Shown piece by piece: positions 1 to 9,688 of a DNA stretch of 64,000 bases. The notes beneath the pieces are model-generated. The model did not search any database and had not been told where the DNA came from. It was given only the letters and a program-made list of their open reading frames with translations. Both the position numbers and the translations under genes were made by a program. Position 1 is the first letter of the stretch. Every line of letters starts with the position of its first letter. Source of the DNA: Branchinecta lynchi (Eukaryota > Arthropoda > Branchiopoda > Anostraca > Branchinectidae); NCBI GenBank assembly GCA_023053575.1, contig JAKZAP010000019.1:1798001-1862000 (forward strand), given 5' to 3'.

Positions 1-345
1 AGGTTTCGGTTCCCCCTCGCCCCCCCCCACCTTCATCGGATCTGATCCGGACTTGAAACGGGAAATCTGAGACTTCTGACCTTTCTACATATCAAGTTTC
101 ATTATGATTCGATCACCCGTTCGGAAGTTATACATACCTCAAGATTCTGGATTCCCCTCCCTCCACTCCCCCCACGATGGTCGGATCGGAAGTGGAGTAT
201 TTCTAGGTTAATCTGGTCAGGTCTATAATTTGCCTGCCAAGTTTCACTGTCCTAACCAACCTGGAAGTAGTAAGATTACAGGTTGTTTCCTACCCCAACC
301 TGTAAGATTACAGGTGGTTTCCTTCCCCGAAGTTGAACCAGAGGA
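1..345 (+). repeat. Family A dispersed repeat, fragment
   Basis: This shares blocks with 31143-32487 and 53811-54470: a C-run, a CGGACTTGAAACGGG block, a CAAGTTTCATTATGATTC block, CCCCCACGATGGTCGG and CCAAGTTTCACTGTCCTA. It starts outside the window. No coding potential is seen. Confidence 0.75.
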
Positions 346-634
346 TTGACAGCCTGACGAGGACCCTTGCCAAGAAGGGCCTAAATATCGCTGATGAAGA
401 ATCATAGCTGAAGTATCCGTTGTAAACTTTGAATAAATGTTTCAAAGTCAGCTTGGACTCAAAGATCCTTTTCGATGATCATGATGATAATCGGAGCACT
501 CCCCGTCGGTGAGGACTCGCGAGAATACGGGGAGTGAGTCCCCGGGACAAACAAAAACGCGGGGACTCCTCAAGTCGAGTCCTCGGGAAACGGCGAGAAT
601 ATGCCTTTAGGTAGCGTTCCAGCGACTTATTGGT
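346..634. other. Non-coding stretch with two small repeat remnants
   Basis: Positions 352-420 resemble 22583-22665 (a GACGAGGA...AAGGGCC...ATATCGCT pattern). Positions 478-600 are GC-rich, with repeated CGGGGA and CGGCGAGAATA motifs. They match the reverse complement of about 5881-5985, including GATGATAATCGGAGCA, so this is a dispersed repeat (family O). No gene is seen. Confidence 0.5.
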
Positions 635-1132
635 CGTGTCCGAAAGCTCCGAAACGGACGAAAATGCTGAATTAATTCATCATTTTATGCAGCATTTCGC
701 TTTCGGACTCAAATTTTCGCTCAATTAATGCAGCATTAATTCAGCATAAAATTCATCGACAAATTCAGCAAGAATGCTAAATTGTATGCTGAATTTTTAA
801 GAAGAAACTGGGGAGTACGGCGATTCTCTCAGTGTTTTAGGCGGCAAACATAACAAATTCAAAAGACAACTGACAATTCAGCAAACATTCAAAATTCTAA
901 GACAACTGGCGATCATGGCCAACGAAGAAAGGAAAGATAAGAAGGTTGGATATCAGTGGCTGATCGATTTTGTCAGCTTTATACAGCTAATTCTTTTTTC
1001 TTCTTCTTCTTCCTCACTTAAATTTTGGTATTCTAGAAGTGTCAGAGAAGAAAAAAAGTTAACAGCTTTCGGACAAAAAAGAAAATGCAGCATTAATGCA
1101 GCATTTACAGCACCAAAAAGCTTTCGGACACG
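635..1132. mobile_element. Possible 498-bp TIR element
   Basis: The two ends carry the inverted repeat CGTGTCCGAAAGCT. Next to each end lies an AT-rich palindromic zone with repeated ATGCTGAATT and ATGCAGCATT motifs. I see no clear target duplication, so the superfamily is unknown. The 116-codon ORF starting inside it looks fortuitous. Confidence 0.5.
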
Positions 1133-1257
1133 TTCATTATTAGTTACGATCCTTGCTATTCTTGTTATTATTGCCGTTCCAGAGCCAGCTGTAATAAGAA
1201 AATTGGCTCTTCCACCTTATTATTTTCGTTCCTCGACTGTTACGATCATTACAATTT

Positions 1258-1285
1258 ACTTATGATGGTCGCGAGCATCATAAGT
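1258..1285. other. Perfect 10-bp-stem hairpin
   Basis: ACTTATGATG and CATCATAAGT form a perfect stem around an eight-base loop. It lies 10 bases before the left 182-bp direct repeat, so four stable hairpins fall within 120 bases. Function unknown. Confidence 0.6.
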
Positions 1286-1294
1286 GATAACTAG

Positions 1295-1476
1295 ACCTAC
1301 GTTGCCCGGGCAACGTGAAGTGTTGCGGCAACCTTTGTCCGGCTTCGCCGGCTAAAGTGTTGCGAGAGCAACACTTTGGTTTTGTTTCTTCGCTGTCGGT
1401 TAAATGCTAAAATTGTCAACTTATCGAAGCTTTTAAAACGGTATGTTCTAAAAAGAATAATCACATAATCAAAAGC
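1295..1476 (+). repeat. Left copy of identical 182-bp direct repeat (family N)
   Basis: Read base by base, this equals 3625-3806. It contains three hairpins: the palindrome GTTGCCCGGGCAAC (1301-1314), CCGGC/GCCGG (1339-1351), and a perfect 10-bp stem AAAGTGTTGC/GCAACACTTT closed by a GAGA tetraloop (1354-1377). The paired direct repeats around a 2.1-kb interior recall terminal repeats of a TRIM-like element. No TSD or primer-binding site is evident, so a segmental duplication is also possible. Confidence 0.8.
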
Positions 1477-1523
1477 TGTTCTTTAGCGTTGTAAAACCAA
1501 CAACAAAACAATATCGGAAGAAG

Positions 1524-3624
1524 TCTATCCGTAACGTTTCAGGATTAAAATACCATAGATGACACTATTAATTATTACAAAACTACCTTATTGTTTTACA
1601 TTAACGTATTGTTTGTACCCGTTGCGTAAACAGTTAATCCTAGGTTTTAGCGATGGACCATCGATACAAACTTTCTTACTGTCATATTTACAGAAATCGA
1701 AGACAATGTGCACCAATTTTCAAAAATTTCTAGCCCCTCGTGAACCGATCTTACTTACAAGTCCGTCTCCCGTGATTGACATCAAATTCACCGGAAACAA
1801 ATAATGGATACACCAGCTATCAAAAGTTGCAAACCCCTCATCGCTGAAGATGATTATAGCATAAAAGCCGATTATTACTTACAAGTCCCATGCATGTCTT
1901 ACAATTGGGAACAAAATTGTTCTTACCATCGAATACACCTGAGACAAATAACAGGTATACCAACTAGCAAAAGCTGCAAACTCCTCGTTGCCGAAGATGT
2001 TTATGAGCTAACAGCGACTGTTGCTTACAGTCGACTGTTGCTTACAAGTCCCTTACATGTCTCACAACTGGTATCGCCTACTTTTGGTTTAAGTGTGTAC
2101 CTTACTCCTGAAGTTGTCAACCCCTTGAAACTTTCAAACTAGTTTATCTCATGAAGGATTTTTGTTCAAAAAAATGGATGGCATATATTTTGATCAGCTT
2201 TTCAAGGGCTATCGATTGCCCTAACCACAACAAAAGCATATCGGAAAAAGGGACTAAATTGACTTTGCAGTCAGTTGAACTTTATCCTTTTCAATCGTAG
2301 ACATCGTGACGGATGAAAACTTGGAATAATATCCTATATAATCTAGTTGGTATTATAAAGCTATCCGTAACTTTTTAGGATTAAAATACCATAGATGACA
2401 CTATTAATTATTACGAAACTACCTTGTTTTACATTACAGTATCGTTTGTACCCGTTGCGTTAACAGTAAATCCTAGATTACAGCGATAGACCAACGATAC
2501 ATACTTTCTTACCGTCAGATTTATATAAATCGAATATAATGTGCAACAATTTGCACAAATTTCTAGCCCCTCGTGCACCGATTCTACTGACAAGTCCCTT
2601 TCCCGTGATAGACATCAAGTTCACCGGATAAAAATAATGGGTACACCGACTAGCAAAAGTTGCAAACCCCTCATCGCTGAAGATTTGTGTAGCATAACAG
2701 CCGATTATTACTTACAAGTCCCTTGCATGTTTTACATTTGGGAACCAAATTGTTCATCAAATGACAGGTACGCCAACTAGCGAGAGCTGCAAACCCCTCA
2801 TTGCCGAAGATGATTATGAGTTAACAGTCGCCTGTCGCGTACAAGTCCCCTAAATGTCTCACAACTGGTATCGCCTATTTTTGGTTTCAGTGTGTACTTT
2901 ACTACTGAAGTTGTCAACCCCTTGAAACTCTCAAACTGGTGTATCTCATAAAGGATTTTTTTTTACCAAAAAATGGATGTCATATACTTTGATCAGCTCA
3001 TCAGCGGCTATCGATTGCCGTCGAAGTTGAACTTTATCCTTTTCAATCGTAGATATCGTGACGGATGAAAACTTGGAACAATATCTTATATAATCTAGTT
3101 GGTAATAGAAAGCTATCCGTAACTTTTCAGGATTAAAATACCATAGATGACACTATTAATTATTGTGAAACTACCTCATTGCTTTACATTTTCGTTTGTA
3201 TCCGTTGTATAAACAGTTAATCCTCGGTTACATTGATAGACCATCGACACAAACTTTCTTACCGTCAGATTTATAGAAATCTAATACAATGTGCACCCAT
3301 TTGCAAAAATTCCTAGCCCCTCGTGAACCGATTCCTACTTACAAGTCCGTCTCCCGTGATATACATTAAGTTAACCAGAAACAAATAATGGGTACACCAG
3401 CTAGTAAAAGCTGCAAGCCCATCATCGCAGAAGATGATTGTAGCATAACAGCCGATTATTACTTACAAGTCCCTTGCATATCTTACCATTGGGAACCAAA
3501 TTGGTCTTACCATCGAATACACCGGAAACAAATAACAGGTATACCAACTAGCAAAAGCTGCAAACCCCTCATTACCAAAGATGATTATGGGCTAACAGTC
3601 GACTGTTGCTTAAAAGTCCCCTAT
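1524..3624 (+). repeat. Three long tandem units, about 837, 752 and 512 bp
   Basis: Units start at CTATCCGTAAC (1524, 2361, 3113) and share GGATTAAAATACCATAGATG. Each also holds internal repeats around AGCAAAAGCTGCAAACCCCT and TTACTTACAAGTCCC. Short in-frame peptides such as SKSCKPLIAED and ADYYLQVPC recur, but stops and frame changes break them, so I do not call a protein. The units are visibly diverged, unlike the flanking 182-bp repeats. A reverse-complement fragment lies at 38480-38820, so the unit is dispersed. Confidence 0.75.
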
Positions 3625-3806
3625 ACCTACGTTGCCCGGGCAACGTGAAGTGTTGCGGCAACCTTTGTCCGGCTTCGCCGGCTAAAGTGTTGCGAGAGCA
3701 ACACTTTGGTTTTGTTTCTTCGCTGTCGGTTAAATGCTAAAATTGTCAACTTATCGAAGCTTTTAAAACGGTATGTTCTAAAAAGAATAATCACATAATC
3801 AAAAGC
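3625..3806 (+). repeat. Right copy of identical 182-bp direct repeat (family N)
   Basis: This is identical to 1295-1476 at an offset of 2330 bases and has the same three hairpins. It is followed by a short duplicated CATAATCAAAAGC. The exact identity implies a recent event or ongoing conversion. Confidence 0.8.
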
Positions 3807-3998
3807 ATAATCAAAAGCGTATCAGAAGTGATACGGATCTGTGAGCATTTCGAGGCTAATAACATTTTTGGAATATACAGGAAAGATTGTACGCGCCGGA
3901 GTGAGAGTTTCGGCCAAGTAAGTGACGGGAAAGGTGCCGATCAGCCTGTTCTTTAGTGACTGCAAGTACATCAGAAAAAAAAAAAAAAAAAAAAAAAA

Positions 3999-5126
3999 AT
4001 GTCTGATGCATCACGGCAGTATCTCGAGGAAATAAACTTTAAACTGGATTTGATCCCTCCACTGTCAGAACACATTAAGTCAATTCAGCTGCAAATGAAC
4101 GATGTGCAGCAATATATACAGAACCGGAAGTCGACAGATGAAAGACTGGCTCACGACATGGCGCGGATGAAAGTAGCATTAAACGAGTCAAAAAATAGGA
4201 TAGAGTTTTTGGAAGCAGAAGCCAAACGCGCAAACCTTATGATGTTCAATTTCCACCAAACGAACCCATCACGAATCCCGCTCTCTGTGGAAGTCATTAC
4301 ATACTTCAATTCGCGTTTTCCCGAACTTAAATTAGGGCGACACGAAATAAGAGACTCGGTCCGATTTCGCACAGGACCGATACTGATAAAATTCAACTCA
4401 GTGGACTTGCGTAACTTCATTCTGCGAAATGGCCGGAAACTCCAAGGAGACGGTGTAGCTGTTGCGCCTGATTATACAATCGCTGATCGTCACGCCCGTG
4501 AACAGCTAAAGCCGGTAATGAGTAGAGCAATTAGAGAAGGTCGCGAGGTACGGCTTAGAGGAACGCGACTTTACATAGATGGAAGGATGTTCTTGTACGA
4601 CGCAAACGATGAAAAAGTGAGAGAAGAGAACCGCCCCCGAAAAGTAGAACCCCAGCTGACATTCCGCAATAGAGAACCAAACGAAAATCTAGGGGAGAGT
4701 GACGCGAGTAGCACGGCATCAACCGTAGTTGAGGTCAGGCAACCGGTACCAGGAACCATCCCAGAAGGGTCGAAAACAGTGAGAAGGGAGATACCCAATA
4801 ACACTATAAGTGAAGTTGTGCATCCAAGTGGCAGCCAGGGTGGGGATTTTAGCTATGCCCAGGGTGTTAGCTCGGGTGTAGGGAGTGATAAAAGATCCAG
4901 GAAGCTGGATTCGATTATCAGTCCGGAAGACCGGTACCGCACAAGCGTTCGGGATGTCAAAGCACGGAATACCAAGTGGCAATCCCCACGTCGAAGCTTC
5001 CAACAACCCAGCGATTACCATAGACTTAACTTCCCGGACGGGAGTTCAAACGATTTCCAACTTGATGCGGACATGGAACGCACCTCTGAGTTGCCACCCC
5101 CTGCCAGCGAGTATAGTGAGGAATAG
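3999..5126 (+). CDS. LINE ORF1 protein, L1-like with coiled coil
   Basis: This 375-residue ORF is intact. Residues about 24-77 are charged and heptad-like, as in the trimerising coiled coil of L1-type ORF1 proteins. Residues 78-150 resemble the RRM-like domain: RANLMMFNF near 78, then GPILIKF at 126-132. Residues 151-200 resemble the C-terminal domain, including REQLKPVMSRA. The remaining 175 residues are rich in Ser, Pro, Arg and Glu and look disordered. In this family the protein coats the element RNA and acts as a nucleic-acid chaperone; that role is known for the family, not shown here. The start is the ATG ending the A25 run; the next in-frame Met is residue 33, inside the coil. The TAG stop lies 18 bases before the endonuclease reading frame becomes recognisable. 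Confidence 0.8.
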   Translation: MSDASRQYLEEINFKLDLIPPLSEHIKSIQLQMNDVQQYIQNRKSTDERLAHDMARMKVALNESKNRIEFLEAEAKRANLMMFNFHQTNPSRIPLSVEVITYFNSRFPELKLGRHEIRDSVRFRTGPILIKFNSVDLRNFILRNGRKLQGDGVAVAPDYTIADRHAREQLKPVMSRAIREGREVRLRGTRLYIDGRMFLYDANDEKVREENRPRKVEPQLTFRNREPNENLGESDASSTASTVVEVRQPVPGTIPEGSKTVRREIPNNTISEVVHPSGSQGGDFSYAQGVSSGVGSDKRSRKLDSIISPEDRYRTSVRDVKARNTKWQSPRRSFQQPSDYHRLNFPDGSSNDFQLDADMERTSELPPPASEYSEE

Positions 5127-5144
5127 CAAGACGAAGGCCGTACG

Positions 5145-5284
5145 AACAATACTAGTTTTGTTTCTTGGAACGTGCAAGGCCTGGGTGTTAGACGGGAGAT
5201 TATATTAAGTGACGTTAGGAAATAAGACTTTGTTGCATTGATTGAAACTTCGCTCCCAAAAGAGATTGTATTAAATGCCCCAGG
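5145..5284 (+). pseudogene. LINE ORF2 endonuclease N-terminus, with stop
   Basis: In the frame beginning at AAC (5145) the translation includes SFVSWNVQGLG and, after a stop, DFVALIETSL. These are the first two motifs of the apurinic-type endonuclease of non-LTR retrotransposons: the Asn of WNVxGL and the Glu of xxET. The TAA at 5223-5225 interrupts the frame between them, so this copy is inactive unless the base is an assembly error. The 100-N gap cuts off everything downstream. The reverse transcriptase is not seen. Confidence 0.7.
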
Positions 5285-5384
5285 NNNNNNNNNNNNNNNN
5301 NNNNNNNNNNNNNNNNNNNNNNNNNNNNNNNNNNNNNNNNNNNNNNNNNNNNNNNNNNNNNNNNNNNNNNNNNNNNNNNNNNNN
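5285..5384. other. Assembly gap, 100 N
   Basis: Exactly 100 N, which is the usual placeholder for a gap of unknown size. ORFs reading through it are not meaningful. Confidence 0.98.
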
Positions 5385-5880
5385 GTCATAACAGTATTCA
5401 TAGTCGCTGCATGGTACCAAAGACGGGGAGTCCATCCGATTATTTGTTCTTGGTCATAACAGTTACAAACAATAGCCAATTCAGCCAAGAATTGGCTATT
5501 GTTTGCACCACATGCGGGAAATTGTACGAATTTAAAGAAACTTTTAAAGCTAGTATCTGTTAGGTTAAGGTGAACCTCATTCGTAATAACAGGAATTCGC
5601 TTCCACAATATTCCGACCCGCGGCAGTTTCTAATGACTGTATATCAAACAGAATGAACATGTGCGACGCGGGCGAAATTTTTTAAGTACGGTATGACTTT
5701 TTTGGGGCAAAACACTACTTCCCCCAGCAAAGTCTTTTAATGTGGTCCAGGCCCAGAAATTCCAAGTCTAAAACCCGAATGAAATGACACGACCTTCCAG
5801 TAAACGGAGCCTACTACGAAAGGCGCCACAGGCACATTTTGTGGAAGATTGTATGATCAGAACATCTTTTCGTATCCCAA
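5385..5880. other. Post-gap sequence with a perfect 17-bp hairpin
   Basis: Positions 5466-5482 (CAAACAATAGCCAATTC) pair perfectly with 5489-5505 across a six-base loop. GTCATAACAGT occurs at 5385 and again at 5453. No continuation of the LINE ORF2 is recognisable. Nothing else is seen. Confidence 0.6.
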
Positions 5881-6390
5881 TGAATTCGTATCCACTTATT
5901 TTCGCCGTTCCCCGAGGACTCCACTTGAGGATCGTCACCCGACGGATGGGGAATGCTCCGATTATCATCCCCATCATCAAAAAGGACTCCCTTTCAGATT
6001 CGGAGGGGAATCAATTTTGTATTAAAAAACAATCAGAACAAACAAACCCGATCACACATTCAAACGGTTTAAGTACCTCAAAATTCCGGATTCCCCCTCA
6101 CTCCACTCCCCCCAAGACGGTCAGATCAGAGAACTGACTGTTTCCAAGTTAATCATTTCGGATCCAGGATACGTCTGCCAGGTTTCATTGTCCTAGCAAT
6201 AAAGTGGATCCAGACTATTTTTGTCAATTCCATATTTTTTTTTCGAATAAAATCCATTTTGGAAGCATTCCCCGTGTTCTCGCTGTTTCTGTACGTGGAG
6301 TCCGCGTGGAGTGACTCCCTTTATTCTCGCCGTTCCCTTCGTTTCCACGAAGAGTACTCGGGGAACAGCGAGAATACGCCTTTAGCACGG
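5881..6390. repeat. Family O fragments around a family A fragment
   Basis: About 5881-5985 is the inverted counterpart of 478-600. Positions 6062-6200 are family A (CCGGATTCCCC, CCCCCCAAGACGGTCAGATC, CCAGGTTTCATTGTCCTAGC). Positions 6240-6390 repeat the GCATTCCCCGT and GGGAACAGCGAGAATA motifs of family O. The A fragment may be nested inside an O element. Confidence 0.5.
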
Positions 6391-6443
6391 ATCTTCTCGT
6401 CTACGTTTGTTCACGACGAATCCCACTAAATGTGAGACACTTA

Positions 6444-6748
6444 GAGCGTGTTCCACCCTTCCACAAATAGTAACTATTAGTTACTCTTTCCGTTCCATCC
6501 TCACGAAAAGCTACTACGCTGACCGTTCCAACCTTGTCGGAATAGTAACTAATAGTTACTATTTGCTTACCATGCTCGGGAGCGTAGTAAGCGTAGTAAC
6601 TACGCATCTCTGTAACGTGATTGGTCGGATTCGCCCCTGGCGTGAGATCCTGCTGGAAAATAGAAAAATCGTTCCAGCCTTGACGGCAAAAAGCCAGAAT
6701 TTGTGACGTCATGCGTAGTAACTACGGTAAGTAGGATGGAACACGCTC
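6444..6748. mobile_element. PIF/Harbinger-type MITE, 305 bp (family G)
   Basis: TIRs start GAGCGTGTTCCA and end in the complement GGAACACGCTC. The element is flanked by TTA at 6441-6443 and 6749-6751. Three-base T/A-rich TSDs are the PIF/Harbinger hallmark. Inside are palindromic TAGTAACTA motifs. A second copy with TAT duplications is at 32754-33256. It is non-autonomous, with no transposase ORF. Confidence 0.8.
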
Positions 6749-6751
6749 TTA

Positions 6752-6984
6752 GCTAGAAGTTGGCTCAGGTTTGTCGTGGTATTCATAGTCAAGATGTAAG
6801 CTACTGATCATCCAGAATTTTTTTTTTTTTTTTATAAGAGTAGACTTCTTACTCAGGCCCGCCATTACATCTTCTGTCATAAATTTGACAAATCCGTGAG
6901 TTTTGTTTTATCAGAATTTTGGGAATAAATGAAATGAGTTAAATTGAATGAAAGAGGCCGATTTATTTTTTAACGTCGCAATGG
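6752..6984. other. Unremarkable non-coding stretch
   Basis: It holds a T-run near 6820 and AT-rich sequence. I see no gene, TIR or repeat match. Confidence 0.4.
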
Positions 6985-7330
6985 AGGAAAATTCTTGTCA
7001 TCAAATGTTAAAATACCAACGAATCTTTGCCTGAAATTAAGAATCCTTGAAATGTACACCACAAGCAACATCAGCCTGATTCTTACTTGAATCGAGAGAT
7101 AAATCGACCTCTAAATCAAATATCTCATTAGCTCTTATAAGAATACCTTTTCCATCCCTTAATTTGAAACCCCTCCCCTAAATATACAGCTACGGGGCCA
7201 CAAGAAATCGTGTTAAAACTTGGGTCTTTGTGTCTCAAGCAACTGTCTTTTGTCGATCTTGGAATCTCAAATCTGACAATCACACTTTTAATTCTGACAA
7301 TGTATGATTCAAAAGTCTCTTGGTATCCGA
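6985..7330 (-). repeat. Diverged family C fragment, inverted
   Basis: Read on the minus strand it carries the family C blocks CTAATGAGATATTTG and GGGGAGGGGTTTCAAATTAA (7158-7178), in the same order as at 37490-37560 and 60550-60620. It is old and lacks both GGGATCCC ends. Confidence 0.55.
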
Positions 7331-8323
7331 ACGACTAGACATAGCCTGCCACTTTATGTCAATCTGACAAGCTCGAAACATGCGACTGAGAATCCAATTC
7401 CTTAAGTTTTGTCCTAGGCATGGATGTCGGAGATTGATCAGACTGGATCCACATAAAAAAAAAGAAGTTAAAAGTGCTTCATGTTGGTACAGTTTTTGTT
7501 GGGGGGGTTGGGCCGTGCGTCATATTTAGCACTTTCTTAAACGGGTGATGCGATGTTTTTTCCACAACGTCAAGGTATTTTATCAACCATGTAACAGGAA
7601 AACGTTGCGCCGTTGCGACCAATATTTTTGGTATTTTCCGAAGGGCCGATCCCGTATTGTGTCCGGTACAGGCGGTAGAGTCATATTTGCACCTCGCGAA
7701 AGCCTCGGGTGTGGATATTTTGAACGGTTTCTTGTTTCGCAAAATTACTGGAAACAAGATATTAAATGAACCGGTGTCGGACCATTATCGGTGAAAGTCT
7801 TGAACGCTCGAAAACCCAGAACTGCCAATGTCCAAGCTGGATGTCAACTCAGTTTCTAGGTAACCGTGAACGTTACTGACTTTTCTGGGAGTACTGCCAG
7901 ACCGGCCCAGACCCCCATTTAGCGTCCCTGGATGAGCGCCCAGTTTACCCGATTTTTTTTGGTCGGGTGAGCGCCCAGTTTAGCTGCGAGCGCCCAGTTT
8001 AGCTGCGAGTGCCCAGTTTAGCTTTTTTCTTTCTTCCAGGGGGGGGGGGGGTACCACCCCCACATAGTGACGTCCCTGGGCGTACCACAGGAAAACCAAG
8101 TGATCTATCTCGAAAATACTAAGTATTTAGGCTATGAACCCCGATGACTAAGCTAGGGGATTACGGAAAAACCTTAAATTTGAGCCGCATTGGGAGGGAA
8201 TTTCTACTATGAAAGGTATAGATCTATCACAGTTTTAATCGGACACGAAAAACACCGTCTAAAACACCGCTAAACTGAAACACTGAGGTCCTCCCTATCC
8301 ATATTCCGTCTGTGTAGCAAGCA
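7331..8323. repeat. Mostly unannotated; 19-bp tandem repeat inside
   Basis: Between 7929 and 8025 the motif GAGCGCCCAGTTTAGCTGC occurs about four times: one variant, two near-perfect, one ending GAGTGCCCAGTTTAGC. A G-run follows at 8040. A 92-codon minus ORF (7479-7757) has no recognisable motif and I do not call it. Nothing else is seen. Confidence 0.5.
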
Positions 8324-8627
8324 CCCGATGAAAAATGTATCTCAAAATACTACTATGAAGTAGTACGAAAAAGTAGCATGCAGTACTAACGATGCTACTA
8401 CATGCTTCTACTTCAAGGCTACCGTGTTACTGCATACTATTATATGCTACTATTAGCAAGACCGGATGCTGCTATGGCAAGAAAGGATGCTACTGAATAC
8501 TACTACATAAGACTGAACCCGTCTGAGGCACATTAAATGATAGTATTATTTGCTATTACATAGTACTACATGCAACGTTTTCGTACTACTACCATACTAC
8601 TACGTAGACTATAAATTTTGTATCGGG
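8324..8627 (+). mobile_element. CCCGAT MITE, 304 bp, 2-bp TSD (family D, copy 1)
   Basis: Both ends fold into imperfect inverted repeats of about 50 bases, starting CCCGAT and including AGTAGTACGAAAA. The interior is rich in CTACTA/TAGTAG. The dinucleotide CA flanks both sides (8322-8323, 8628-8629). Related copies are at 27007-27310 and 30125-30401. Confidence 0.8.
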
Positions 8628-9330
8628 CAACCTCTCTTTCGTATTTTATAGTCTCTTAATCCTTATCAAAGCCAATACTTCAGCAGTCTTTGGTCGGCTA
8701 GACCTAGATCTTCATCAGGTCAGAATAAGGTAAATATGGTGGGGCTTCGAACAGCAGCTTGGATCAACTACCAAAGGCTAACCTACCAGACAAGAACTCA
8801 AATTGCGGCATAATAAATTAACTTTTATTTTTACAACATAAAACATAAACATATAGACTAGTCTGTCTGGATGAACATGTAAAGTACACTTCTGTCAAGA
8901 AATAAGGTTGCGTCATAGGCCTAAGTTACAACATGTCAGTGCTCCTCATTTCCTTCACTTCTGTCTGTTATATAGTCATGGAAGTGGCTTGTGGCTTTAG
9001 CGATAAACCCGTGTGTCCGTCATCATCTTGTGTAGAAGAACAACAAAATGTCTTCATTTTGGCACTTTGAATCAGTCATACAGTCAAAAATGGGGTAGTA
9101 ATAACTCACTTACACCACGCAAGTTCACAAAGCTGTAGTCATACAGTCAAAAATGGGGTAGTACTAACTCACTTACACCACGCAGGCTCACGAAGTGTCC
9201 TACAACGGAGATATCTCCATCTAACTAGTAACAGCTACATCATTGGTCATTATTCATTAGTCATTCCAGTCAAGTATTGTTCAAGTCTTGACAATAAATT
9301 AATATCATCTGCATTTCTGTATAAGAGTTG
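8628..9330. other. Border of the GTC-rich tract; tandem 63-bp pair
   Basis: The segment GTCATACAGTCAAAAATGGG occurs at 9075 and again 63 bases later, followed by ACTCACTTACACCACGCA in both, so this is a two-unit tandem repeat. On the minus strand AATAAA occurs near 8823-8830 and could end a minus-strand transcript. No ORF of note. Confidence 0.5.
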
Positions 9331-9454
9331 CTATTTTTTTTAATAGTTCCTGTCGGAGTCCAAGTCGTCAGAGGCTGTATTACTAGCAGGGCTGAAGTAG
9401 TTGAGTATTCGATGTCAAGTCATGAGTTACTGTGTTTCTCCTTGTCTAGCTTGT

Positions 9455-9688
9455 TTAGTCGGGAGTGGTCATTGGTTTGGTTGTCTGTTTGTCGTCTAAT
9501 GTGTGGGAGTCTTCTAACCGAGAGTCAGGTAATGTAGTGGTTGAAGTCGCTTCGTCGGTCAACGTAATAGGGAAGTAAGTCTTAAACCGTCTATCGTAGG
9601 GTTGCTTTGCTATTGCAAAGGCCTTATCACAGATTGCTTCAGTTAATAAGCCAAAATATAGGTAAGTCGGGTAAGGTAAATCTGTCAT
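9455..9688 (-). other. Minus-strand ORF similar to one at 13253-13435
   Basis: The 77-codon minus ORF contains AICDKAFAIAKQPYDRR. The 60-codon minus ORF at 13253-13435 contains AMCNPTFARTKQLYHRQ. The two align over about 35 residues with conserved A, C, FA, KQ, Y, R and FP. This shows the two segments are duplicates and hints at a former coding repeat on the minus strand. No domain is recognised and I do not call a gene. Confidence 0.35.

Larger units (their letters stand above)
3807..5284 (+). mobile_element. LINE with ORF1 and start of ORF2, cut by gap
   Basis: A 5' leader is followed by ORF1 (3999-5126) and the first residues of an endonuclease (5145-5284). ORF order, reading direction and protein types are those of a two-ORF non-LTR retrotransposon. 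A run of 25 A (3975-3999) sits exactly at the ORF1 start. The rest of ORF2 is lost in the gap and does not resume recognisably after it. Confidence 0.8.

Noticed and set aside
915..1265. 116-codon plus ORF
   Set aside because: It runs through the right TIR of the 635-1132 element and has low-complexity Ser/Ile stretches and no motif.
5015..5608. 197-codon minus ORF across the gap
   Set aside because: It includes the N placeholder and overlaps LINE ORF1 on the other strand.
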